This document shows, piece by piece, positions 55,183-63,216 of a stretch of 64,000 nt of DNA. Every line of letters starts with the position of its first letter. The first letter of the stretch is position 1. The stretch is from Lysobacter ciconiae. GTDB taxonomy: Bacteria > Pseudomonadota > Gammaproteobacteria > Xanthomonadales > Xanthomonadaceae. The stretch spans positions 1,719,001 to 1,783,000 of the forward strand of contig NZ_CP063656.1 in the NCBI RefSeq assembly GCF_015209725.1, given 5' to 3'. The notes under the pieces are model-generated. The model did not search any database. It saw nothing but the letters and a program-made list of their open reading frames with translations, and had not been told where the DNA came from. The translations under genes and the position numbers were made by a program.

Positions 55183-58100
55183 TCAGGCGGCGCCCACCAG
55201 GCGCGTCGCCTCGGTGAGGTCTACGCTCACCAGCCGGCTGACACCGGGCTCGCGCATCGTCACGCCGGCCAGTTGCTGTGCGGCTTCCATCGTCGCCTTG
55301 TTGTGGCTCACGAACAGGAACTGTACCTGTTCACTCATCTCGCTGACCATCGCCGCGAGCCGGCCGACATTGGCTTCGTCCAGCGGCGCGTCGACCTCGT
55401 CGAGCAGGCAGAACGGCGCCGGATTGAGCTGGAAGATGGCGAACACCAGCGCGACCGCGGTCATCGCCTTCTCGCCGCCCGACAGCAGCGAGATGTTGGA
55501 TACGCGCTTGCCCGGCGGGCGGGCCATGATCGCCACGCCGGTGTCGAGCAGATCCTCGCCGGTGAGCTCCAGATACGCGTGGCCGCCGCCGAACAGACGC
55601 GGATACAGCGCCTGCACGCCGGCATTGACGCGGTCGAACGTCTCCTTGAAGCGGCCGCGGGTTTCGCGGTCGATCTTGCGGATCGCGTCTTCCAGGGTTT
55701 CCAGCGCGGTGCACAGGTCAGCGTCCTGCGCGTCGAGGTACTCCTTGCGCTGGCTGGCTTCCGCGTGTTCGGCGATGGCGGCCAGGTTGACCGGTTCCAG
55801 CCGGCGCAATTTGGCGTCCAGCTCCTGCACGGTGCGTTCCCACGCCGCCGGCTCCATCTGGTCGGTCAGGGTGTTGACCACGTCGTCGAGCACGAAACCC
55901 GCCTCGCTGATCGCCTCCACCAGCGACTCGGCCTTCAGGACCAGGGCCTGCTGCTCGAGCCGGCGCTGACCGATGCCTTCGCGCTGGGCGAGCGCCTGCT
56001 CGTCGCGTTGCTGGCGGACCTGCTCGAAGCGGCGAAGCTCCTGGTCGATCCCGTCCAGCGCGCTGCGGGCGGCGCTGAGGACCTCGCCCGCCTGCACCCG
56101 CCGCTCCAGCGCGGCCTGGCGCTGCTGCTCCAGCTCATCCACCGGGCTGGAGCCGTCGGTGAGCTGGCTGGAAATCTCCACAAGGCGGTTGTCCAGCTGG
56201 CCGCGCTGGCCGCTCATTCGCTGCAGGGCCTGGGTCAGCGAGGCGATCTGGGCGCGGTGCGATTCCAGGGTCAGGGCCAGTGCATGCGCGGCGTCGCGGG
56301 ATTCGCGGGCCATGTTGCGGGCCTGGTCGCGCGCGTCGCCGAGGCGGCGGCGGTCACTGTCCAGCGCCAGGCGGGTGTCTTCCAGCTCGGTCATGCGCAT
56401 GACCGCCTCTTCCTGGCGGGTGCGGGCCTCGCGCGCCTGCCCGGCGAGCAGTTGCGCGGATTCGGTCAGTTGGGCGATCTCGGCATCGATGCGCTCGATC
56501 CGGCTGCGTGCCGAGTCCAGCCGCCCCTGCTGGCTGTGCAGCCGGCCGGCCAGCTCCGCGACGCTGCGATGGGCGACGTGGAGCGCGCGCTGCGCTTCCT
56601 CGCGCTGCTGCTCGGCGGCCAGATTCTGTTCGCGCAGCCGGGTCAGGCTGCCTTCGAGTTCGTGCTCGCGCTCCTGCAGCGTCTCGATCTGGCTGCGCAG
56701 CGCATGGATCTCTTTCTCGCGCAACAGCGCGCCCTGCTTGACCGCGCCCGAACGCAGCACGCGCACCCAGCCGCTGCCCAGGCGCTCGCCATTGGGGGTG
56801 ATCACCGACTCGCCATCGGCCAGGGCCGGCAGCAGGGCGCGCGCGGCGGACAGGTCGTCGGCCGCGTGCAGCGGCACCAGCAGGCGTCGCACGGCGGCCG
56901 GACCCCGTACCTTGCCGGCCAGCGAGGTGGGCGCGCAGTCGACCGGCGCCTCGGCCGAGGCCACCAGCGCCAGCCGGCCGTGGTCCAGCTCGCCGATCGC
57001 GTCCACCAGCGCTTCAGGCGAGTCCACCAGGGCGCCTTCAATGATCTGGCCCAGCGCGGTCTCGACGGCGTCTTCCCAGCCCTCCTCCACCACCAGTGCC
57101 TCGCCAACGCGGACCGCGGAGTCCAGGCCGCGCGCCTTCAGCCATCCCAGCGCGGCGCCGTCCTCCTGCCCCAATGCGGCGTTCTGCAGCGTCTCCAGCG
57201 AGGACAAGCGGCCGCGCGCGCCCTGCGCCTGCTTGCGCACGTCCGCCAATGCCGACTGCGCTTCGCGCTGTTGCTCTTGCAGCGTATCGACACCGCTTTT
57301 GCGCAGCTCCAGCACGTCGCCAAGGCTGTCCAGCGAGACCTTGTGGGTCTCGTGCTGTTCTTCCAGCTCGGCGAAGGCCTCGGCCAGCGTGGTCAGGTCC
57401 AGTCCCTCGCGCTCGGACTGCAGGGCCTGCCGGCGACGCTCGGCGTCCATCGCCTGGCGCTCCAGATGCTCGATCCGGGTGCGCTCGACCTCCGCCGAGC
57501 GGGTCGCCTCGGATTGGGCGCGACTGTGGTCGTCCCAGCGCTGCTGCCACGATGACAGCGCCGCCTCGGCCGCGCGCAGCGCTTCCTGGCGATCCAGATC
57601 CTGCTCGCGCAACTCCTCCAGGCGGGGCTCGTCTACTTCCAGCGCCGCGCTCAGCACCTCCAGCCGTGACTGGTCGTTGCCGATGTGCTCGGCGACCTCG
57701 GCCAGCTGGTGGCGGGCCTCGTCGCGGGCCTTCAGCAGGCGCTCGGCCATCTCGCGCTGGTGCTGGATCTGCTGCTCGATGCGCGCGAGCGCCCCGCCGA
57801 CCTCGTAACTGTCTGCCTGCGCCTTGTTCAGCGCCTCGGCGGCTTCCTCGCGGCGTACGCGACCGGTCTCGATCTCGCGCTCGGCCTCGCGCTGCTCGGC
57901 GATCAATTGCTGCAGGCGGGTCTCCTGCTGCGCCAGCTTCTCGCGCTGGCCGGCCAGCTTGCGATCCAGCGCCCGGTGCTCCAGCGCCTTCCATTCCGCG
58001 TCGCGGACCCGGCGATCCTCCTGGATGGCCTGGTACTGCTCGGCCTGCCGCGCCTGGCGGTTCAGGTGGCCGAGCTGCTTGCCAACCTCGTCGCGCAGGT

Positions 58101-58686
58101 CGCTGAGCCGGTCGAGGTTCTCGCGGGTATGGCGGATGCGGGTCTCCGTCTCCCTGCGGCGCTCCTTGTACTTGGAGATGCCGGCCGCCTCTTCCAGATA
58201 GACCCGCAGGTCCTCGGGGCGCGCTTCGATGATCTGGCTGATCATCCCCTGCTCGATGATCGAGTAGCTGCGCGGTCCCAGGCCGGTCCCCAGGAACAGG
58301 TCGGTGATGTCCCGGCGACGGCACTTGGCGCCGTTGAGGTAGTACTGGCTGGCGCCGTCACGACTGACCAGCCGCTTGACCGAGATCTCGTCGAACGCGC
58401 CGTACTCGCCGGTGATGGTGTGGTCGGAGTTGTCGAATACCAGCTCGACGGTGGCCTGGGAGACCGGCTTTCGGGTCGACGATCCAGCGAAGATCACGTC
58501 GGTCAGCGAGTCACCTCGCAGGCGGCTGGCCGAACTCTCGCCCATCACCCAGCGCACCGCGTCGATGATGTTCGACTTGCCACAGCCGTTCGGCCCCACG
58601 ACCGCGGTCATGTTGGTCGGCAGATGCAGGGTGGTGGGATCGACGAAGGACTTGAAGCCCGACAGCTTGATCGTTGACAGACGCAT
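55183..58686 (-). CDS. smc: Chromosome segregation protein SMC
   Basis: SMC forms the ATP-driven condensin ring with ScpA and ScpB. The 1,167-residue protein has Walker A at 31-38 (GPNGCGKS), two long coiled coils, a hinge (about 500-650), and the C-terminal LLSGGEKAMTAVALVFAIF signature and FCLLDEVDAPLDE Walker B. ATG 58686 (MRLSTIKLSGFKSF) matches family starts; an ATG 18 bases upstream is less likely. It heads the minus-strand group smc-zipA-ligA-epmA-mtnA. scpA and scpB lie 1.2 kb away, divergent. Confidence 0.97.
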   Translation of the reverse strand: MRLSTIKLSGFKSFVDPTTLHLPTNMTAVVGPNGCGKSNIIDAVRWVMGESSASRLRGDSLTDVIFAGSSTRKPVSQATVELVFDNSDHTITGEYGAFDEISVKRLVSRDGASQYYLNGAKCRRRDITDLFLGTGLGPRSYSIIEQGMISQIIEARPEDLRVYLEEAAGISKYKERRRETETRIRHTRENLDRLSDLRDEVGKQLGHLNRQARQAEQYQAIQEDRRVRDAEWKALEHRALDRKLAGQREKLAQQETRLQQLIAEQREAEREIETGRVRREEAAEALNKAQADSYEVGGALARIEQQIQHQREMAERLLKARDEARHQLAEVAEHIGNDQSRLEVLSAALEVDEPRLEELREQDLDRQEALRAAEAALSSWQQRWDDHSRAQSEATRSAEVERTRIEHLERQAMDAERRRQALQSEREGLDLTTLAEAFAELEEQHETHKVSLDSLGDVLELRKSGVDTLQEQQREAQSALADVRKQAQGARGRLSSLETLQNAALGQEDGAALGWLKARGLDSAVRVGEALVVEEGWEDAVETALGQIIEGALVDSPEALVDAIGELDHGRLALVASAEAPVDCAPTSLAGKVRGPAAVRRLLVPLHAADDLSAARALLPALADGESVITPNGERLGSGWVRVLRSGAVKQGALLREKEIHALRSQIETLQEREHELEGSLTRLREQNLAAEQQREEAQRALHVAHRSVAELAGRLHSQQGRLDSARSRIERIDAEIAQLTESAQLLAGQAREARTRQEEAVMRMTELEDTRLALDSDRRRLGDARDQARNMARESRDAAHALALTLESHRAQIASLTQALQRMSGQRGQLDNRLVEISSQLTDGSSPVDELEQQRQAALERRVQAGEVLSAARSALDGIDQELRRFEQVRQQRDEQALAQREGIGQRRLEQQALVLKAESLVEAISEAGFVLDDVVNTLTDQMEPAAWERTVQELDAKLRRLEPVNLAAIAEHAEASQRKEYLDAQDADLCTALETLEDAIRKIDRETRGRFKETFDRVNAGVQALYPRLFGGGHAYLELTGEDLLDTGVAIMARPPGKRVSNISLLSGGEKAMTAVALVFAIFQLNPAPFCLLDEVDAPLDEANVGRLAAMVSEMSEQVQFLFVSHNKATMEAAQQLAGVTMREPGVSRLVSVDLTEATRLVGAA

Positions 58687-58807
58687 GCGTCGCGGGAGCC
58701 TCATTGCGCGCCGCATGCGGCGCTGCGGTGGATGTCAGGAAGCCGGCAAACCAGCAGCCGCCCGCGAGTATAGCGGTCGCTGGACGGTGCCCGCTGGGCG
58801 GGCCGGG

Positions 58808-59098
58808 CTAGCCCGCTTCGTCCGGCGTGCGGGCGACAATCGACAGCGCGTGGATGTCGGTTTCCATCATCGCGCCGACGGCCTCGTACACGCGCCGGTG
58901 CCGCGCCAGCGGAGCGAGCCCGCGGAACGCGTCGCTGACGACCTCGACATTGAAGTGACCACGTCCGTCGCGGGCGCCGGCATGGCCGGCATGGCGGGCG
59001 CTGTCATCCTCGACGGACACGGAGACCGGCGCCAGCGCAGCTTCGATCGCTGCGCGGATCGCGGGCACGCGCTGGTCGCGCGGCAGGCCGCCGGTCAC
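58808..59098 (-). CDS. BolA family protein
   Basis: The 96-residue protein starts at GTG 59098 (overlapping the YciI-like stop, GTGA) and has the BolA core AIRAAIEAALAPVSVSVEDDS and HFNVEVVSDAFRGLAPLARHRRVYEAV. BolA proteins bind Fe-S clusters with monothiol glutaredoxins and act in envelope or cell-cycle control. Between the strands there is a His/Gly-rich segment (RHAGHAG). It is 122 bases upstream of smc in the same direction. Confidence 0.92.
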   Translation of the reverse strand: MTGGLPRDQRVPAIRAAIEAALAPVSVSVEDDSARHAGHAGARDGRGHFNVEVVSDAFRGLAPLARHRRVYEAVGAMMETDIHALSIVARTPDEAG

Positions 59099-59394
59099 GG
59101 CAGGACCCGGCGGAATGGCCGGACCTGGGTGCGCTCGTACACGCCCGCGTCCACATAGGGGTCGGCATCGGCCCACTCGCACGCAGCTTCGAGGGACTCG
59201 AATTCCGCCACCACCAGGCTGCCACTGAACCCGGCCGGGCCCGGGTCCTCGGCGTCAATCGCCGGGCATGGGCCCGCCAGCAGCAACCGGCCGGCGTCGC
59301 GCAATGCCTCCAGCCTGGCCAGGTGCGCCGGCCGCGCCTTGCCGCGCAATGCCAGCACGTCCTCGCCGTCGTATCCCTCGATCACGTAGAGCAT
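59095..59394 (-). CDS. YciI-like protein
   Basis: The 99-residue protein starts MLYVIEGYDGEDVLALR and contains RPAHLARLEALRDAGRLLLAGPCPA and GSLVVAEFESLEAACEWADADPYVDAGVYE, the alpha-beta core of the YciI family (related to muconolactone isomerase and EthD folds). The biochemical function is unknown. It overlaps bolA by four bases. ATG 59394 is where the fold starts. In other bacteria yciI often lies near cell-division or septation genes. Confidence 0.93.
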   Translation of the reverse strand: MLYVIEGYDGEDVLALRGKARPAHLARLEALRDAGRLLLAGPCPAIDAEDPGPAGFSGSLVVAEFESLEAACEWADADPYVDAGVYERTQVRPFRRVLP

Positions 59395-59845
59395 GGTTTC
59401 ATTTCCAGCCGACAAGCCAACCAACGATTGTAGGCCAACCCTTGCGCGCCCCACGCTCCCCACGTCCTCGCGGAGCAACGCTGGACAGCGCCCGGTGCAG
59501 CCCGTAACCTGTTCGGAACCTGAGTTGGATAAAGACGTCGCGTCCCTTACGGCCCTGCCGCCGTAACGATCTTCGCGATGCCATGGCCGCGTCTGCCACA
59601 GCGGTGTTCACCCCAGATCGATTCAACTGTCAGCAGATCGGGCTTTACTGCTGCATGTCCAACATCGCGTGATCATCGTCGCAACCCGACGATGGCTGGG
59701 CCGTATTCCTGCCGCCGCCAGGCAGTAGTCCGGTCCGGTGCCGGGCCTCTGACGCCTTCCGTGTCCAGCGCGCCCCTGATCGAGTCGTGATGTTCCGACG
59801 CAACCGCAACAACGCAGCGCCACGGCCCGGAGGGGCCGGCACCGC
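59395..59845. other. 451-base gap between divergent yciI-like and scpA genes
   Basis: No gene is supported. Short open frames on both strands have no recognisable protein and show antisense-type codon bias. The region should contain divergent promoters, for scpA to the right and for the yciI-bolA pair to the left, but no clear -35/-10 pair was seen. Confidence 0.4.
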
Positions 59846-60811
59846 ATGACAAACGTTTCCGCGCCCGTCGCGACCGATGACAACGCGTCCGATGACAACG
59901 TGTCCGATCAAGGCCAGGCCACTCCGCCACTGGACGGGGAGATCCCGGCACGGCTGTCGCCGCGACAGCAGGAAATGCCACTGGCGATGGTCCACGGGCA
60001 ACCGGTGCTGCAGATTCCGCAGGACCTCTACATTCCGCCCGATGCCCTCGAAATCATCCTGGATGCATTCGAAGGCCCGCTGGACCTGCTGCTCTACCTG
60101 ATCCGCCGGCAGAACCTGGAAATCCTCGACATCCCGGTCGCGGAGATCACCCGCCAGTACGTCGATTACATCCAGGCCATGCATCACCTGCGCTTCGAAC
60201 TGGCAGCCGAATACCTGGTGATGGCCGCGATCCTGGCCGAGATCAAGTCGCGGATGCTGCTGCCGCGGGCGGTGTCGGAAGAGGACGACGAGGAGGATCC
60301 ACGCGCGGAGCTGGTGCGTCGATTGCAGGAGTACGAACGCTTCAAGAAAGCCGCGCAGGACATCGATGCGCTGCCCCGGCAGGATCGCGACACCGTTCCG
60401 GCGCAGGCCTTCGTTCCGGATCGCGCCGCGGTGAGGCTTCCGCCCGAGGTCGATCTGCGCGAGATGCTGCTGGCGCTGCACGACGTGTTCAAGCGCGCCG
60501 AGCTGTATACCCAGCACGCGATCAAGCGCGATGCCCTCAGTGTCCGCCAGCGCATGGGCGAACTGCTGGCCCGGCTCGATGACGGCGAATTCCATCCCTT
60601 CGAGTCGCTGTTCGAGGCCAGCGAAGGGCGGATCGGGGTGGTGGTGAGCTTCCTGGGCATCCTCACCCTGGCCAAGGAACAACTGGTGGACATCGTGCAG
60701 GAGGCGCCGCTGGCACCGATCTACATCAGGTCACTGGCCATTGGCACCGCGCCCGAAGAGATCCAGCTCAGCAGCGAATTCGACGACGCTGCCAACGACG
60801 ACGCGCCCTGA
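59846..60811 (+). CDS. scpA: Segregation and condensation protein ScpA
   Basis: ScpA is the kleisin that bridges the SMC heads. The 321-residue protein has an N-terminal disordered part (about 1-70) and the family core FEGPLDLLLYLIRRQNLEILDIPVAEITRQYVDYI, LAAEYLVMAAILAEIKSRMLLP, and a C-terminal winged helix. It is longer than B. subtilis ScpA (251) because of the N-terminus. It is followed by scpB after 33 bases. Confidence 0.96.
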   Translation: MTNVSAPVATDDNASDDNVSDQGQATPPLDGEIPARLSPRQQEMPLAMVHGQPVLQIPQDLYIPPDALEIILDAFEGPLDLLLYLIRRQNLEILDIPVAEITRQYVDYIQAMHHLRFELAAEYLVMAAILAEIKSRMLLPRAVSEEDDEEDPRAELVRRLQEYERFKKAAQDIDALPRQDRDTVPAQAFVPDRAAVRLPPEVDLREMLLALHDVFKRAELYTQHAIKRDALSVRQRMGELLARLDDGEFHPFESLFEASEGRIGVVVSFLGILTLAKEQLVDIVQEAPLAPIYIRSLAIGTAPEEIQLSSEFDDAANDDAP

Positions 60812-60844
60812 GCGCACCGCACCAACCACACAACGACACGCTGC

Positions 60845-61624
60845 ATGGACCAGACCCTGACCAAACGCATCATCGAAGCCATCCTGCTGGCCGCCCACCA
60901 GCCGGTGAGCGCTGCCCAACTGGGCGATTTGCTCGCCGGCGACGACGAGCAGCCGATGCCCGCCGGCGACCTTGCGCGGGCGCTGCAGGCCCTGCAGGAT
61001 GACTGCGAAGGACGCGGCGTCGAACTGGTGGAGCTGGCATCGGGATACCGCTACCAGGTCCGCGCCGACGTGCATCCCTGGGTCGCCCGGCTGTGGACCG
61101 AACGCCAGACGCGCTACACCCGAGCGACCCTGGAAACGCTGGCGCTGATCGCCTACCGCCAGCCGATCACCCGCGGGGAAATCGAACAGGTACGCGGCGT
61201 GTCGGTCAGCAGCAACATAATCCGTTCGCTGGAGGAGCGCGAGTGGATCCGCGTGGTCGGGCACCGCGATGTGCCGGGCAAGCCCGCGCTGCTGGGCACG
61301 ACCCGCACGTTCCTCGACTATTTCGGCCTGAAACGCCTGGATGAACTGCCGCCATTGGCGGAACTGGGGGAAATCGGCGAGCTGGAACCGCAACTGCAGT
61401 TCGAACCTCGCGATACCCCTGAAGCACCCGGATCCATCGCTGCCGGTGGCATTGCCACCGACCCGGCGCTGGACCAGAACGATGCCGACGCCGTCGACGT
61501 TCCCGCACGGGAACAGCCGGCCGACGATTCCAACACCGCGGACGACGCCATCGAGACGATGGAACGCCACGGATCACTCGAAGATGACGATGCCGAAGAG
61601 GCCTCGTCGGAGTTACCCAAATGA
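60845..61624 (+). CDS. scpB: Segregation and condensation protein ScpB
   Basis: The 259-residue protein has two winged-helix domains (about 1-165: IIEAILLAAHQPVSAAQLGDLL, RATLETLALIAYRQPITRGEIEQVRGVSVSSNIIRSLEEREWIRVVGHRDVPGKP) and an acidic C-terminal tail of about 80 residues. It dimerises on ScpA. Its stop overlaps rluB (ATGA at 61621). The tail is longer than in most ScpB. Confidence 0.95.
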   Translation: MDQTLTKRIIEAILLAAHQPVSAAQLGDLLAGDDEQPMPAGDLARALQALQDDCEGRGVELVELASGYRYQVRADVHPWVARLWTERQTRYTRATLETLALIAYRQPITRGEIEQVRGVSVSSNIIRSLEEREWIRVVGHRDVPGKPALLGTTRTFLDYFGLKRLDELPPLAELGEIGELEPQLQFEPRDTPEAPGSIAAGGIATDPALDQNDADAVDVPAREQPADDSNTADDAIETMERHGSLEDDDAEEASSELPK

Positions 61625-63129
61625 CTGAAGAAACACGCAGCAAGCTGTCCCTCAAGCACGGCAAGGACGACGCCGGCACCGCGACCCCGCGCCTGCAGGA
61701 GCGCCTGCACAAGGTCCTGGCCCAGGCCGGGCTGGGCTCGCGCCGGGCGCTGGAGCAGCGCATCGCCGACGGCCTGGTCAAGGTCAACGGCGAAGTGGCC
61801 CAGGTCGGCGTCTCCATCGGCAGCGGCGACAAGGTGGAACTGGATGGCCGGCAATTTGTTGCCAGCGCCCTGACCGAGCCGTCGCGGGTGCTGTTGTACA
61901 ACAAGCCCGAAGGCGAGGTCACCACGCGGGAGGATCCCGAGGGTCGCCCGACCATTTTCGACGCCCTGCCCGCCCTGAAAGGCTCGCGCTGGATTGCCGT
62001 GGGCCGCCTGGACATCAACACCACCGGCCTGCTGATGCTGACCACCGACGGTGAGTTGGCCAACACCCTGATGCACCCCTCGCACGAAGTGTCGCGCGAG
62101 TACGTGTGCCGGGTGCGGGCGCCCGAAGGCGAGGAACGGGTGGAGGATGCGGTCGTCGCGCGGCTCAAGCGCGGGGTGTCGCTGGAGGACGGCCCGGCCA
62201 GATTTGACGATGTCGAGCGGATCGGCGGTGCGGACTCGCACGACTGGTTCCGGGTGGTGGTCAAGGAAGGCCGCAACCGCGAAGTTCGTCGCTTGTGGGA
62301 ATCGCAGGGCTGCCAGGTCAGCCGCCTGAAGCGGATCAAGTACGGCTCGGTCGACCTGCCGCGCGAATTGCTCCGCGGCCAGTCCATCGAAATGCCGACC
62401 GAGCGGGTGGACGCCCTGCGCAAGGAGTTGGGACTGGAGGACGGCACGCCGTCCGCGCTGACCCTGCTGCCGGTGATCGGCCAGCGCAAGGCGGCCCGTT
62501 CCACCATCAACCTGACCGGTCGGGCGCAGAGCCCGGGCTATGTCGGTGGCCACGTCACCAGCGCTGATGAGGGGCGCGAACTGCGCCGCTTCGACAACGT
62601 GCGCGAGGATCGCGGCCGTGGCCGCGGTGCCCCCAAGCGCCACGGCGGACTGACCGTGAGCGGCGAGGCCGCCGCCAAGCAGTCGCAGCGGCCCTACAAG
62701 CAGCGCGCACCCAAAGGACAGCAGCCGCTGCCCGACGGCAATCCCGCGGCGTTCCGCACCTGGTATGTGCCCGATGGCGTCAACACCGGCCCCAGCGGTC
62801 ACCGCAACGCCGACAGTCGTGGCCCGAAAAAGCCCTACGGCAACAAGCCGGCCGGCGGTTACAAGGGCCGGGCGCCTGCGGGCGGACCGCGCCCACCGTA
62901 CGGGCACCCCGATGGCGCCCCCAGCTTTCCCTCCGACCACGCCAACCCGGGCGGCTTCAATCCCTACGGCGACAAGCCGCGCGGCCCCGGCGGCAACCGG
63001 CCGGCCGGCAAGCCCGGCGCCGGCAAACCGGCCGGTCGTCGCGCCGGTCCGGGTGGCCCGCGACCCGGCGGTCCGCGGGGCGGCGGCCGTCCCGGCAGTG
63101 GCCGCGGTGGCTCGCGCAGCGGCAGCTGA
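61621..63129 (+). CDS. rluB: 23S rRNA pseudouridine synthase RluB with long disordered tail
   Basis: RluB makes pseudouridine 2605 in 23S rRNA (E. coli numbering). The 502-residue protein has an N-terminal S4 domain (about 24-75: RLHKVLAQAGLGSRRALEQRI), the catalytic domain with D131 in GRLDINTTGLLMLTTDGEL, and about 200 C-terminal residues rich in Gly, Pro, Arg and Lys, including TWYVPDGVNTGPSGHRN. Location next to scpB is typical of rluB. The tail probably binds RNA without specificity (inference). Confidence 0.95.
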   Translation: MTEETRSKLSLKHGKDDAGTATPRLQERLHKVLAQAGLGSRRALEQRIADGLVKVNGEVAQVGVSIGSGDKVELDGRQFVASALTEPSRVLLYNKPEGEVTTREDPEGRPTIFDALPALKGSRWIAVGRLDINTTGLLMLTTDGELANTLMHPSHEVSREYVCRVRAPEGEERVEDAVVARLKRGVSLEDGPARFDDVERIGGADSHDWFRVVVKEGRNREVRRLWESQGCQVSRLKRIKYGSVDLPRELLRGQSIEMPTERVDALRKELGLEDGTPSALTLLPVIGQRKAARSTINLTGRAQSPGYVGGHVTSADEGRELRRFDNVREDRGRGRGAPKRHGGLTVSGEAAAKQSQRPYKQRAPKGQQPLPDGNPAAFRTWYVPDGVNTGPSGHRNADSRGPKKPYGNKPAGGYKGRAPAGGPRPPYGHPDGAPSFPSDHANPGGFNPYGDKPRGPGGNRPAGKPGAGKPAGRRAGPGGPRPGGPRGGGRPGSGRGGSRSGS

Positions 63130-63148
63130 GTTGCCGGAACGTTTACAG

Positions 63149-63176
63149 AAAAAGGCACCCTGACGGGTGCCTTTTT
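63149..63176. terminator. Bidirectional rho-independent terminator after rluB
   Basis: GGCACCC (63154-63160) pairs with GGGTGCC (63165-63171) over a four-base loop, with T5 to the right and A5 to the left. It serves rluB and the convergent repeat-protein gene. Confidence 0.95.
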
Positions 63177-63190
63177 CATTGCCTGACCGG

Positions 63191-63206
63191 CCGTCTCTGG
63201 AGACGG
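63191..63206. repeat. Small hairpin between terminator and repeat-protein gene
   Basis: CCGTCTC and GAGACGG flank a two-base centre. It lies just past the stop of the minus-strand gene and may add to termination. Confidence 0.4.
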
Positions 63207-63216
63207 GTGTCAGCCG

